This document shows, in pieces, positions 22,561 to 34,959 of a stretch of DNA of 64,000 nt. A program made the position numbers and the translations under genes. The DNA is from Bostrychus sinensis (Eukaryota; Chordata; Actinopteri; Gobiiformes; Eleotridae), in assembly GCA_020698575.1 (NCBI GenBank), contig CM036252.1, forward strand, positions 29,651,206 through 29,715,205, read 5' to 3'. Numbering within the stretch: position 1 is the first letter of the stretch; the number at the start of each line of letters is the position of its first letter. The notes under the pieces are model-generated. The model was given only the letters and a program-made list of their open reading frames with translations. It was not told the DNA's origin and did no database searches.

Positions 22561-23520
22561 GCATTCTTTGCAGGATATATAAGCGGCTAAAAATATGCTA
22601 GTGTGTTTGTTATTTTTGAGCTGATGTTAGCAAAACAAAAGCTAGCAGTGTAGCAGGTCTTATGCTAAAATACTTATATTTAGCCATTGAAATTTTATTT
22701 GTTTTAATGTAATTGAGCAAAAGCAATTTTAGGCAAGTCGTTTCTATTCTTTAAATTTAGATCAGTTTGATTGTGGTCAGCCATTGCCCATTCTATTTCC
22801 AAACTAAAATTGGTCTCCTCTTTTCACAGCCATTACATTTATGAAGAGCCAAAAAAAATGTTAAAGAAGTCAAGGTCATGCAGTTAATTTGATAAATATT
22901 GTTAAAACTCCTAAAAAGGAAATGGATACTTACAACTTTTTGGTAATCAATTGAAAAGGTTTGCTAAATTAGGTTTCTCCTCCTCTGAAATTCTATCAGT
23001 AAAATAAGGACGGTTATAAAATATGAATAGTTTTAGAAATAAGTTGTGTTAATTATTTGCATTTTAACAATAACCTGTAAAATGTCCTGCGGTGTTAACT
23101 GTAATGTTTTCAAAATACTAACATTTCTAGGATAGTTGATAAAGGTTTTGTCATTAAGTTATATATTTATAATTTACTAAAACGACATGCACTTGAATCC
23201 TACAATAAAAATAAATGAATAAATAAAAAATCAAAGTGTAAATACTAAAATTCTGAACATTATTTTTTTTTTTAATGATGGGATAGGTATAGAAGTATAA
23301 TGTTAGCACAATAGGCATGTTAGTTATTTTATGGCAAGATATCAAATAGCCAAACTTCAGTAAATGTCCTGTGGTGTGAGAAAAAGTCACGCCGCAGGAC
23401 AATGTCAAAATATGTAACACTTAAAATTATGAATTGCTTACAAAAACCTTTTACACGTTTCATACAAATGATTTAATTCTAGATCATTATTTAATATAAC
23501 AAAAAAACAAATGTCAAGTA
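22561..23520. other. AT-rich intronic DNA, nothing recognised
   Basis: CCTGCGGTG at 23087 and CCTGTGGTG/CGCCGCAGGAC near 23368-23401 are short scattered words. No gene. Confidence 0.4.
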
Positions 23521-23524
23521 ACAA

Positions 23525-23632
23525 AATGCAGTGCTCAACTGGATTCAAACCAGGGCCACAATGCCCTTATATCTCACAATAGTCCAAACCCAAAAGTAAT
23601 CATTTGTTCCTTGACAGACCTTTTATGGCTTG
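23525..23632 (-). mobile_element. Arg-tRNA-like SINE fragment
   Basis: TGCTCAACTGGATTCAAACC (B box on the minus strand), then TATCTCACAATAGTCCAAAC and TTTGTTCCTTGACAGACC match the SINE modules at 19205 and 33340. Confidence 0.5.
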
Positions 23633-23704
23633 AGTTATCTTTAGACCTTTCTTGTAATAATAACAAATCTTTAAAAAATCTGGCATTCCAGAATCACACA
23701 CACA

Positions 23705-23872
23705 CAAAATATTATTAATATTATTGGATTTGTATACAGCCTTTAGACACTCAAAGTGAGTTGCCTCTGAAGGAGATGTGGCAGCCATCCCGTGGCAATG
23801 GCTCTTCTTACCACTACTAAACACAGACACAGGCACTGGAGGCAGGGCGGGTGAAGTGTCTTGCCAAAGGAG
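23705..23872 (-). mobile_element. SINE 3' part, minus copy
   Basis: On the minus strand: CTTTGGCAAGACACTTCACC, GCCTCCAGTGCCTGTGTCTG, CCGCCACATCTCC-like text and ACTCACTTTGAGTGTCTAAA, the family described at 4034. Confidence 0.75.
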
Positions 23873-24496
23873 TCTGAGTCTGCCTCAGAGTAACATGAGC
23901 AAACTAGACACAAAGTCCTTGTCTGACTGCAAGTTCAAAAGTCCGAGTCCAAATGAATCTTTTCTTCTTTGCCCCACTACTGACCTTTTCCTGACATTTT
24001 CATCCAATTCCAACAAATACTTTGGGAGTTGTGCAGCTCATAAACTAACAGACCAAGCAACACACAACCAGAAAACCAACAACGGGAAAAACATAAGCTC
24101 TATAAACTAATACTAGCACCGAGAGACAAGGACGGCAGCACACAGATGTCAAACAAAATGCAATCTTCACTGCATAAAAACATTTTTCAAGAACAGTTCT
24201 AAAAAAATAAATAAAGTGATCATATACAAAATCTGTGTTTATTAAAAATACATTTTATTATTATTTTGTTGTACTAATTACTGCTTAAATTTAAATTCTA
24301 ACTTAAAAAATAAAAGATCTGCCTACCTAAAATAATATATATAAATTAATGTTACATTTACTTTTTTACTATATATTTTATATTCAAAGTACACTTAAAA
24401 AATAAAATTATATAATAACTTTTTTTTTCTTTCCTGATCAAATAAAACATTAATAATGATGATGATAATGATAAAAATAAAAAAATTAATTATTGA

Positions 24497-24682
24497 CAGT
24501 GGCGAAGTGGATTAAGCATTTACACTGCAACCAGAGGGTAGCTGGTTCAAATCTCACCCAAAGCTCACATTGCCTACTCCAGTCACTGTATGTTGCAACA
24601 GGAAGGGCATCTGGCATAAAAACCTGCCAAATTAACATGCAACTGGTTCACTATGACAATCCCAAATAAGGGAGAAGCCAAA
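24497..24682 (+). mobile_element. SINE copy (GGAAGGGCATCTGGC type), fuller
   Basis: GTGGCGAAGTGGATTAAGCA (A-box region), GCTGGTTCAAATCTC (B box), CAACAGGAAGGGCATCTGGC, AACATGCAACTGGTTC and a CCCAAATAAGGGAGAAGCCA end. Second copy of the family at 13752. Confidence 0.78.
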
Positions 24683-26000
24683 CGAAAAACAAATTCTTAA
24701 TAATGAAAATAAATTTGCTACGAAGAAAAAATAAATTTCAATAGTTTATAATATAAAAAAATGGCATATATTTTATCATCTTGGAAATAAATTATGAAAC
24801 ATTTCCAAGTACCCCATGTGTGTTTACCCCATATCCCTGTTTGGGAAACACTGTCAGATCAAATCTAAATCCCAAATGGTTACTTTGCTTATTTTCTAAA
24901 AACAAACCTCAAAGTGCATCAGCTTTGTGACTTGCTAAAAACTTTAAATATTTTCCATTCACCAAAGAAATAAAAAGTCAACCTCTCTCTTCACTGACTC
25001 CTCTGTTCAGTTTTAGTATTTGAATGAATCCGTGTCCTAGTCAGCTGCTTCTGATTGCTCTGCAGATTTCACTTCAGTTTTGAACAACAGCTCCATCAGA
25101 CAGTGAAATATTGTGTAACGGCAGCAAAAAAAATACAGCCTTTTGATTGTCTGCCATGTGTCTTATGAAATTACGAATTCAAATATTTTCTGGGAACTTG
25201 TTCGGACGTCATTACCGAAGTATTACCCTTGTTATTATGAAGAAGTGAGAGTGCATTAGGAAGTGCCGTCTGCCGCCTAATTCATGCAGACATATTGCTA
25301 AATTGTCTGAGTATATAGCACATTAAAAAATGTGTATAGGTGTAACCCTGTATCTGTTTCACAATGTCATATCATTAAAGCAATATACTGGTATCCAATA
25401 AACTGAGCATAAAAACTACTGTTTTTTCAACTTCCCTGTGACCAACTACTGAGTCTAGACCCACCAGTTGACTACAAATTTTGGCAAGAATTTTTGCTCC
25501 ATTTGTGCGAATGTTAGCAGTAATTAGAAAAACATGAGTTACTTTCTTGGCAGCCCACAACAACTGAATACAACTTAATATGCCACTTGTTTATCAGAAG
25601 TTAGAGTTGCTATAATAATCTAGTGCTGACCATAAAACACTGCTAAATGCATATTTAATTCGATAAAAAATTTGAAAAGGCATATGTTTTGATTTCCATG
25701 TTATTGTTGCGGTGTGTAAATGAAACTGGACAGCAGCAGTAACCCAACCCCTGTATGATATTGTCATCAGAGGAGGAAGAAGTTCATCAAATCTGTACTC
25801 TAGTAAAATGTACTTTTAAATAATATTACTCAAGTAGACGTTAAAGCACTCAACAAAAGTATTGCTAAGTAAAAGTTAAATACTAAATGTAAAGAAATGA
25901 AATATTTTACTACTACTACCTAAACCTATCGAACCTTTAACCTTGGGATAGCAAGTCAAAGATAAAAAAAAAAACATTAGAGAATTAAGAAAAATAATTA
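24683..26000. other. AT-rich intronic DNA with hAT scraps
   Basis: GGGAAACACTG at 24843-24853 is a hAT-type end like that at 18508. At 25770-25930 GAGGAGGAAGAAGTTCATCA, AATGTACTTTTAAATAATATT and similar text belong to the GTACTTTTAC family whose nearly complete copy is at 1711-2516. Confidence 0.5.
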
Positions 26001-26001
26001 C

Positions 26002-26017
26002 TTCAAGTTCCTATATT

Positions 26018-26052
<35 letters not shown>

Positions 26053-26484
26053 TTTTTTTAAGTTTTTTGACACTTTTGTAATAGTATTTCATGCTTTTAA
26101 AATGTATTTGTATAGAAAACCTTTTTTTTGGAGAGCTGTTACTTGAAATAGGTGTTGTCTCCTGCTGGCAACAATGAGGAATGAGTAGTATAGAGTATAA
26201 AATAGCTTTTTAGCATACCTATTAGCAACATGAAGCTAAGAGATAGATAAATGAGCTGTCTGCTTCACAGTAACGGAAATTTCAGCACTGAAATGATCAG
26301 AATGAGTCCGGTGACAGTGTATGGCACTTCCTGGTAGAAGAGCAGCGCCTCAGCATACAGGATTACTCAAACAAGCTTGAATGAAACTAAATTCTACACC
26401 AGGTATGTTTCTGAGGAGGAAACAACAATAAAACATAGTTGAATGCTTAAAAAGGCTGATTTAGGCAGAACAGGGGACCTTTAA
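26002..26484 (+). mobile_element. TTAA-type element copy
   Basis: TCCTATATTCTGC start, an expanded T tract (26022-26058), GGAGAGCTGTTACTTG, CTGCTGGCAACAATGAGGAA, and AGGGGACCTTTAA at the right end (TTAA 26481-26484). Matches 21493-22039 with indels. Confidence 0.75.
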
Positions 26485-27420
26485 GTAAAAGTATGTTTCA
26501 GAAAGTAACTTTTACTTACATCACTTACATTGTAGTGGCTAATTTGGCCTTTGCTAAAATCCACTATTGGCTGAAGGAGTACAAAAATTGTTTGAGCATG
26601 CGCGTCTTCCAAAGAACCTGAAGAGTCCAGTAAAGTGGGTATAATCATTTCAAATTCACATGGACACAAATTACAATAAACATGGTAAAAAATCATGCGG
26701 CCTCTGTACCTTGCAACACCTGGGACCACCCACACACAGCAAAAACACAGCACCCCATAGGAGTTGGACTTTTTCTGCAATCCATGTTCATATTCACCTA
26801 TTATTCCTTTGTATATTCTCCTCACCTTCTCACATATGCCACATTCTGTTCCTAACCATCTTGTCTGAAACAAAAAAATCACTAACATGATATTTCAAAA
26901 TTCCATAGCTGATGTATGAAAGCCTTATATAATAGCCCTGTTCATACTGACATGTGGCTATAGACTCAGAGTTTGATTAATGTCCCCTCAAGGACACCGT
27001 ACAGAGGGCATACAGAGGATGCAGTGATAGGGCCCTAACCTTTCCAGCTGCTCAGTCTAACCCAGGAGAAATGCAGCTGCACAAAGGACGTCTCCAAGTC
27101 TTCACTCTGCACCTCCAGTAATTAAACTCTCACCATATAACTCCAGAGTACGGCTACAGAGGATTCTTGTCATTGTACAAGAAAATACTGCGAAAGACAG
27201 ATGCAGTGTAAGGAACTGGGCTTAGCTGAAAACAAAAACAAAACTTGGAGTTAGTATGGTATAGACTTCCTCTAAAAACTTTTTTTTTTTTTGAGACCCT
27301 TTCCTAGCCTTTCCTGAAAATGTCATTCTGAAAACATATCTGGGGTAATAAAACTGCACAAAATAAAACATCCAAACAAATTAAGAATAAACACAATTTC
27401 ATTTCTTAAGCTCCACAAGC
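26485..27420. other. Intronic DNA, nothing recognised
   Basis: The 135-codon open frame on the minus strand at 26481-26888 shows no family features. Otherwise AT-rich. Confidence 0.45.
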
Positions 27421-27462
27421 TGGACTGTAGTAAATATAACCTAGTGCATAGAAAATGTTAAC

Positions 27463-27493
<31 letters not shown>

Positions 27494-27852
27494 TTGTTTG
27501 GTTTTTATACCATAAATTTGTCTAAATAGTTTTTCCTCTGACAAAATAGTCAGAGAAAACTCATATAAAAGACATAACAGTATTGGACTGTAGTATTTAC
27601 AGTGCAATGCATAGAAAACCGCGTTTTGTTTTGTTTTTTTGTTTTACCATAAATTTGTCCAGATAGTTTTGTGACAGTATACGCAGAATAAAAAAGTTAA
27701 AATAGTAACAGAAAAATAGACATATTTTAGACATATAGACTATAAAAGACATAACAGCATTGGACTGTAGTAAATACAGACTACTGCATAGGAAAAAGTA
27801 ACCACGTTTTTGTGTTTATTTTACCATAAATGTGTCCAAATAGTTTACCCAA
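27421..27852 (+). repeat. Three-unit tandem repeat, ~163-177 bp
   Basis: TGGACTGTAGTA starts units at 27421, 27584 and 27761. Each unit has GCATAGAAAA or a near match, a T-rich tract, then ACCATAAATTTGTCCAAATAG. Homopolymer lengths account for much of the unit-length difference. Confidence 0.85.
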
Positions 27853-28433
27853 CACAGTGTACCCATTTTGAGCCTGTACAAACATACACTGACCTGACCT
27901 TTGTCTACTGGTCCAACGAAAACAGGTAATTCTAAAATATATTGAAATATTAGATACTAATAAATACCACAAATTGTGCATAAATACTGGTATTACAATT
28001 ACATTTACAGCAGTCACAGCTGTATTTATACTGTAAATTTAATGAAAATTGTGTGCAAAAATGTTTACTTTCATGCAACAGTAAGAGCAACAACAATAAA
28101 ACAATATGAGCTAAAACAGTAAAATAACAGTCAGTTAGAAAATATGATGATATAATATTTTTGAACAATTTGTGGATAATTTTACAGACTTAGGTTTGCA
28201 TTATTTTAAACACTATTGACAGCAGATTAGCAACATGGGGGGACTTTTTACGTATAGAATTGGCCATGAAAAATATGCAATATGCATTATTATATTATTA
28301 TTTGACAGCAAAAACTAGACACAACAGTTTTTTACTGTAAAATATGTCAATGACAACATATAGTCGATGCCATCAAATTAAAAGCTGATAGAAGCATCAA
28401 TAAGCTCAGAAAACGGACTTTGACATGTTGCCC

Positions 28434-28496
28434 GTGTGTGTGTGTGTGTGTGCGCGTGTGTATGTGTGTGTGTGTGTGTGCGTGTATGTGTGTGTC
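28434..28496 (+). repeat. GT microsatellite with GC/AT interruptions
   Basis: About 62 bp of GT with GCGC and TATG interruptions; potential Z-DNA tract. A shorter GT run lies at 28744-28762. Confidence 0.9.
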
Positions 28497-28499
28497 CCT

Positions 28500-28740
28500 C
28501 CTAGCTCCTGTAGGCGAGGGCAGAATTCCGACCGGGCGGGGGCTTTCCCAGGAAGAACGGGAGCTTTGTCCCCCGAGGGACTGGGACGCGGCCTGACAGA
28601 CAGTGTGGCAACCTCTGACCAGGCACAGCTCTGAGGGAGAGGGGGGAAGAGGAGGGAGAGATACAGCGATAATATGAGAGGCAAAAGACGTCCACACTGA
28701 AGGCGAAACTGGCCCAAGTCTGCTCTCGATTCAGAGGGGT
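28500..28740. promoter_or_regulatory. GC-rich island next to GT run
   Basis: Among the most GC-rich DNA of the intron (CCGACCGGGCGGGGGCTTTC, GGGACGCGGCC); contains a GC-box-like GGGCGGGG. Frames on both strands are open but have no recognisable protein. Possible enhancer or cryptic promoter, inference. Confidence 0.32.
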
Positions 28741-28774
28741 GTGGGGTGTGTGTGTGTGTGTGTTGGGCTTGTGC

Positions 28775-29180
28775 TTAGTTTTAGCCTTCTCTACTTCTAA
28801 AAAACAGGTCTATTATAGTTTATACAGCAAACAAAGTCTCTTTAAAAGACTCTAAGCTCCAGAACATATGGCTAATAAGCATACATAAACAATGAAGTCC
28901 TACTGAAGTTAGCACTGCTGCTGCTGCACATAACACTATGCTGCTTGTTTTTGACAGATTGCTGCCACATCTAAACTGTAAAGGTAAAACAACTTCTTTC
29001 TCTGTGGTTATGAGTGTTTTTAGTGCAGTCTCCACAGTCAGTATTTAAGCTCCGCTGGCCGCCAGCAGTATCATTAGCCACAACACAGCAAACAGTGCAG
29101 CTCTTGGTAGATGCCGTTTCACTAAATTTGATTTTACGATATGGCTTTTTTGTAATCATTTGCCTCACCTCAGCCTGTTT
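28775..29180 (-). mobile_element. hAT-like element (GGGCTGGGCGAT family), minus fragment
   Basis: Reverse-complement relatives of the 30057-30680 interior: ATGGCTAATAAGCATACATAA, GTGCAGTCTCCACAGTCAG, ATTAGCCACAACACAGC, and TTTACGATATGGC near the end. Termini are lost. Confidence 0.55.
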
Positions 29181-29489
29181 TAGTACCAGGACCCCAAAAA
29201 ATGACATGTATGACAAAGTAATGAGATGCTGCAATACTGTCACATACCCTGTCAGAGAATAATGACAATTGGTACAGGGTATGTTGTTTTATCTGCAAAA
29301 AAAAGGTCCATCCCATTAATTTTCTGCACAAATAGTATTAAAAGGTTACAGAATAAGTAGTTTAGTTTTGACTTTACAGAAGAATAAGCCAAAAATATAG
29401 GGATAAACCAAAATGTAAGCTCAATATCCAGCACTTAGGTAAACAGCAACTTTAATTTCAACAGAACTGTTGCAAATACAGGATGTTAG

Positions 29490-29750
29490 CAAATCATCAA
29501 TATTTCCCAGCATGCTCGTGCACACAGAGGGTTGGTTTGAGGGCCTTAGAGCTGTCGTGGGGGTTATAAATGATCTCCTGTGTAAAGCACCCAGAATGCA
29601 CCGCGGTCATTTATTAACAAGCCTCGAGCGCTCGCCTGTTGAAATTTAACCTGCTTTAGCTCCACTGTCACAGCAACACAGACAGAGGGTTAACCCCAGG
29701 AGCCGAGGTCAAGGTGCAGCTGCAGCAGGGGGTCACTGATGAGGTGTAAA
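29490..29750. promoter_or_regulatory. GC-richer single-copy-looking island
   Basis: ATGCACCGCGGTCATTTATT, CCTCGAGCGCTCGCC and GGTCAAGGTGCAGCTGCAGC (CAGCTG E-box) in AT-rich surroundings. Candidate regulatory DNA, inference. Confidence 0.3.
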
Positions 29751-30022
29751 GAATTAAATGTTGCATAGTCACGTTATCAAATTAAATATTGGCCAAAAGT
29801 GCATTAAAGATGAAACAATATTGGACCAGGGGATCAGCTGTTGACAGGAAAGCGACGCAAAAGAGAGGGCTGGCTCCAAATAACTTCTAGCAAAAACAAC
29901 TAAATTATTAAATCACCATTTTGGTTAGAATTGAGTACACTTGAATTTTAAATCTTTTTTTTTTATTTATTTTTTTAGTTTTTTATTTATTTATTTTTTA
30001 GATTTATTAGAAATGACAGAAA

Positions 30023-31020
30023 TAGGGCTGGGTACCATTAAATGATACCATTGTGGTAGGGCTGGGCGATAAATGGAATTGATTCAATAAATTTAATGAA
30101 TTCGCGTTTTTTATTTTGGACAATGTCAAAAATAGCCAAATTCGTAAAATTGAGTTTAGCAGAAATTGGCCTCCTCCAAGCACCGCACCGTTTCCTGTGT
30201 TATGGCTAATGTTGCTGCTAGCTCAAGAGCAGCTTAAACTAGAGACTGCGGAGACTGTGCAGACTCTAAAAACTGATTATCACAGACAAAGGAGTCATTT
30301 TACCTCTGTAATATCTGGGCTAGGATGTGGTAGCTGTTTGGCCAAAGTGAAAAGCATGGTGCTATGTGCAGCAGCGAACTTATGTGTCTTTGTTTATGTA
30401 TGCTAATTAGCCACATGCTCTGTTTAGCATCTTTTTACAGGCCTCTATGGTGTATAATGGTGTATAAATTATAAGAGACCTGGGCTTTAGAAGCAGAGAG
30501 TGCTAACAATAAAATACATTTATGTCACTGTTGGAGTAATGCACTTTGATTCACCCTTGCTGGAGCCCAGCTAAAAAAAAAAAAAAAAAAAAAAAATACT
30601 ATGCAACAGGCCAACAAGAGAAAAAACTATTCAAATTGAGAAATGAAAAAAAATTTTTTTAGCCATATCGCCCAGCCCTACATTGTGGTATCTAAAAAAA
30701 GTTCTGACACTACTGGACTCGAAAAAAATATTTTTATTCAATACCAAGTTTCAGTACATAGTGGGACATTTAATGTTCCTATTCATATATGAATCAAATA
30801 AATAACACAAAATAAATCATTTAAACTACTGGTTTTAACTTACAGCTAAGAATTTTGTTCCAAAAATTGGTCTTTTATTCAATAGTATTGAGTTTTATAA
30901 TTGTAGAAGATGAATTAGCAGACCACAGGTATCGGAAAAAGTATCACTCAGGTACCAGTATCAAAAACCAGGTATTGTTTAAGTACTGGTATCAAAAAAA
31001 TCTGAACATACCCAGCCCTA
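30023..31020. mobile_element. Outer hAT-like MITE with GACAGAAA duplication
   Basis: Ends TAGGGCTGGGTACC (30023) and TACCCAGCCCTA (to 31020), inverted. Perfect 8-bp flanks GACAGAAA at 30015-30022 and 31021-31028. It is inserted in a minus-strand SINE and is itself split by the element at 30057-30680. Confidence 0.88.
30057..30680. mobile_element. Inner hAT-like MITE with CATTGTGG duplication
   Basis: Ends TAGGGCTGGGCGAT and ATCGCCCAGCCCTA, perfect 14-bp inverted repeats. Perfect 8-bp flanks CATTGTGG at 30049-30056 and 30681-30688. 624 bp, no transposase. Relatives lie near 28775, 36225 and 42030. Confidence 0.92.
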
Positions 31021-31142
31021 GACAGAAAAACAGGGAGAGAAAGGGAAATGATAAGGAGCAAACTGACCAGAGCTGGGAATCAAACCCAGGTGGTTCAGTT
31101 TATGTGGTACGCGCACTACAAGGTGAGCGACCCAAGGGGCCA
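31021..31142 (-). mobile_element. tRNA-derived SINE, minus copy, host of the hAT nest
   Basis: On the minus strand: GGGTCGCTCACCTTGTAGTG (A-box region), GGGTTTGATTCCCAGCTCTG (B box), then a pyrimidine-rich TTTCCCTTTCTCTCCCTG tail. Same family as the fresh copy at 52830. Its 3' end continues at about 29995-30022, across the nested insertions. Confidence 0.75.
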
Positions 31143-31208
31143 TTTCTTGATTTTCTTACTTCATTTTCTGTGTCATTTTCTGTGGCTGTTTATTAGTAAT
31201 AGTAGTAC

Positions 31209-31640
31209 TTAGGGGTGAGCGATGCTGACAAAAATGAATAGCTCTGTATATTTTGTATTATCCTGATACAATATTCAGATAATATCTTAGCTTCTCTATA
31301 CAGTATCTAGGTGTAATTTTCTTTCAAAGACTTTCAAGGAGCTGGCTATATGATTTACTGTCATATTAAATAATAATAATCGTGATAGCATTGCAGTCTA
31401 TGAGCAAGTGCATAGATGACAGTGCGAGTTGCTTTTTGAAAGACACAGACAGACTCTTTCCTATTTAGGACAAAGTTTTGGACAAAGACAAGAGTCTGTG
31501 TACCTCTGACAGCTAGAGCTTGTCTTGAAAGCTCTGCTCAAAGCATGTGGCTAAATATGATGCTGCTCTGAGAATACTCAATAATAGGATTTTGCATATC
31601 ATTAAGATAACAATTTGGATATTATCACTCACAAGATATA
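31209..31640. mobile_element. Possible hAT-like element, GGGGTGAGCGAT end
   Basis: AGGGGTGAGCGATGCTGACA on the left and ATTATCACTCACA near 31622-31634 could be diverged inverted ends. No clean target duplication was seen. Confidence 0.35.
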
Positions 31641-33335
31641 TACAACCCTGTAGTAGTATTAGTACTTTGTTGGAAATGCACTTTTTAAAGTTTTTTGTTG
31701 AACTGGTGCTTCACCGTCAATAATGGGCACTTCCGGCAACCCATGTTTTTATTGGTACTGGATACGGGGGGTTGTTGTGCACTTGGTACAGTACTAGCTA
31801 CATGAAAATCAAGAAAAGAAGAAGCTTCTGGCAACAGGACAGAATGCAAGATTTCTAATGTATGGACTTCATCTGCTCTCATAATGCCAGTAATGTGTCT
31901 GAAAGTAAAAAAAAAAAGGAAAAGAAGGGGAAAAAATGAAAAAAATGGAGTGTCCCAGTGGCTAAAACATGCAAAAAAAAGGTTGTTTTGCATTCTAAAT
32001 GTTATTTATTGTTAAATAAATACTTAGAAAAAACTACAAAAAAAAAAAAAAAGTTTTACAAAAATGCATTTTTCTCAGTTTTTGTGTTTAAAAATGTTTG
32101 GTGAAAACTAGCACCTTCAACTGTTGATTAAAAAAACAAAAATAAATTTTCGAATAAATGGCTTTTTTTTTTTTTTTTTTGTTATTTAAACTTTAAATAA
32201 AACTACAGCACAACATTTTCTGTGGGATAGCAAAGATTGCTGAAAATGACCAAAAACACACTTTTTGAGAAAATGCTGGCAGTATTCAGTCTAAGAAAAG
32301 CAGACATTTAAAGATCACCAAAACCCAATTTTCCAGTTTCTATGACAGCAAAGGGCAGACAAACTGTGCACTGCAGTAGAAGAACACATGTTTCTGTCTC
32401 ACGTGAGAGTATGAAAGTTAGGACAAAAAAAAAAAAATGCACTGAGTAGCTTCCATCTGATTGGTCGATCAGCTTTTCACTGAGGAACAGGTGCATATAC
32501 TTACCGTCAACTATCATTACAGGAAACACAAATATAAAAACAGACACATTACGTATTTGTATTTAATTCCAGATCCAAGAAACCTACTGGAGTGTTGCCA
32601 GTTTATGTACGTCAGAGCTATTCCATAATCTGTGTGTGAATGAAATTACAGTTTATGGGGGAAAGTCCCATCGGGTGTTCATGGTACCATCACACCAGGA
32701 ACTAAACCAGAGGGCAAGATCAGACGCCTTAACCCAATTACACATCAAGCATGGAAGCCAGCACAACCACAATACAGTGTTACCAAGAATACTGCGGTTT
32801 TACCACATCAAAGTGTGCTAGGTCAGGCTATCTGCAACATCCCCATTACATTTTATAGAAGCTAATGTATTGGATTTGAAACAGCTTTTTGTCATCTTTC
32901 TCTGAGCACATAAACAAGACTATCCTGTCCGTCACGTTTGCAACCTTACCTACGTTTCATTCGCGTCACAAGCATAGAACTCCAGGATTTCTCAATGCCT
33001 CAATTCCTTTAAGTTGTAATAAAAACAAGTTTGAAAACCAGTTGTAAATTTCTTCTCCATTATTTGATCAGGAAGCAAAAACAGAATCGAGCGTTACTTT
33101 GGTTTTGACCACAAGAGCCCTTACTGTAAAAGGTGAAAATCCATCTGTAATAGGATTATACTGGTCACTTTGAATCTTTACTGGAAGGATTCAGTGATTA
33201 ACACACTTTCATTAATCTATTCTAAATACAGGATTATATAGGTTGGCATAAACAGAAGTAGAGCTATGAATATTCAATACAAAAAGAAACGCCTAGACTA
33301 GAAGGACTTGTCTATACAGTAATAATTAATAAGAA
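31641..33335. other. Intronic DNA, nothing recognised
   Basis: Several homopolymers (A13 near 32039, T20 near 32163, A13 near 32425). Short ORFs without resemblance. Confidence 0.45.
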
Positions 33336-33337
33336 AT

Positions 33338-33560
33338 CATTTGTTTCTCTACTGACCCCTTGTGGTTGGAGTTAGTATCTTGGTGGGAGCTGGAATTTCA
33401 ACCTAGGTCCTCAGCACAAAGTGAAGATGCTCAGCTAACAACGCTATACTGGTCACTAACTACAGTGTACTGGTCTAACATTTAGAGTTGAGTTGTAGTA
33501 GATAAATTGGCCCTATCTCGCAATGGTACAGAATATTTTAAAATGTTCTGACTACTCTGG
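33338..33560 (-). mobile_element. Arg-tRNA-like SINE, diverged copy
   Basis: TCTCTACTGACCCCTTGTGG, TTCAACCTAGGTCCTCAGC (B-box region, minus strand) and GGCCCTATCTCGCAATGGTA match the family modules. Confidence 0.55.
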
Positions 33561-33949
33561 ATCCACACCAAAAGCTATGGGTGTGTCGATGGGTCGCCAA
33601 GGGGAGTGCATAACGAAGCAGCCCTGGTTTGATTTCCAGTTTAAGCCAATTTGCTTCATGTAATTCCACTGTAAATCCTTAACTGTAAAATCTGAAAAAG
33701 CTGAAACCTTTACTTTTTTAATTAATCTTGCTAACAGACCAAAAGAGAATTTGTACTGAGGGCTACTCGTGCAAAATAATCCTCTATATTAAAGTCTTGA
33801 CATGCCTTTCAAATGACACTAGGATTGTATGATTGTTTGCTTTGTATTAATGATAATGTTTATAAAAATAATCTTGTAATTAAACATAAAATAAGTAAAA
33901 AATAAAATAAAATATGACTAAAACACTGCAGTAGTCACTGTTTATAAAC

Positions 33950-34340
33950 GGGTACCTCACAAGCTCCAGAAGGGCTACCTGGTGCTCGCGGGCACTTCGT
34001 TGGTGACCCCTGCTGTAGAGTCTTAAAAAGTCTAAAAAAGGCTTAAATTTTAAAGTCCAAAATTAAGGCCTTAAAAAGGTAAAAAATTTGCCAAGATGCG
34101 GACTATTAGGTCTTAAATACGGTTAAACAGGTCTTAAATATGTTGCATGTCCACTTAAATGCTCAAAGTATGACCGTCGCCAATACGAGAGCTTAGACCT
34201 TTTCTTACCAAGACCAAAATGCTTTGTAGCACTCAGTCACAAATGGTCTCAGCTTTTTGTACACTGCATGCTTACAAAATAAGTCTTATATTTCATGAAC
34301 AATGGCCTTAAAAAGGTCTAAAAAAAGTCTTAAACTTAAC
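33950..34340. mobile_element. Composite of hAT end and GGTCTTAAA-rich repeat
   Basis: TTGGTGACCCCTGCTG (33999-34014) is the inverse of CAGGGGTCACCAA, a hAT-type end. From 34018 to 34340 the text is dominated by GTCTTAAA and AGGCCTTAAAAAGGT words, a dispersed fish repeat whose class I cannot name. Confidence 0.4.
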
Positions 34341-34915
34341 TTACTGATGAATATAGAAACTCTGTTTTAAGTCCATGCATAATTATAAACATCAGTGGTA
34401 ATCCAGGATAATTAGTTTATTAATTAAATTATTGTTAATTACAAATTTATTTATGCTTTATTACTGCTCAATAGTGAGTTATTCTAAAGTGTTACGCAAA
34501 AAAAAAAACAGTGCCAACTAAAACATAACCTCATTAGGCCTCTTGCGTAAGTGCGAGGTACATTTAAACTGAGCATCACAATAGAAATGAATGTTAAAGG
34601 TGACTCTGATTGTGACATGGCTGGTCTGAGTATTTCACAGTGTGGATCTACTGGGATTTTCACACACAACCAACCTTAGGATTTACACAGAATAGTCCAA
34701 AAGAAAAAATAAGAAAAAATATCCAGTGAGAGAAAGTTCTGTGGCAAAAAGATGCTTTTGTTGGCAAGAGAATATACTGAAAATCATAATATCAAAACTG
34801 TAAAAAAGATGGATTATAGTGATTTTTTTACAATATGATTTTGCAAGACCTCACACCTGTTTCCTTTCCTTTTTTCACACAAGCTAAATGTATTGTCAAA
34901 ATGGCCGTACGCACC
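34341..34915. other. AT-rich intronic DNA, nothing recognised
   Basis: No coding signal, and no repeat shared with other loci was noticed. Confidence 0.4.
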
Positions 34916-34959
34916 ATAGAGGTCACAAAGGTCCGGACCTCTGTATTTTTCTATTGCTA

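Noticed and set aside
26481..26888. 135-codon minus-strand frame
   Set aside because: No domain, no coding-like composition and no splice context; consistent with chance.
28347..28717. Overlapping minus-strand frames near the GT run
   Set aside because: His/Thr runs are the GT microsatellite; the GC-rich part has no recognisable protein in any frame.
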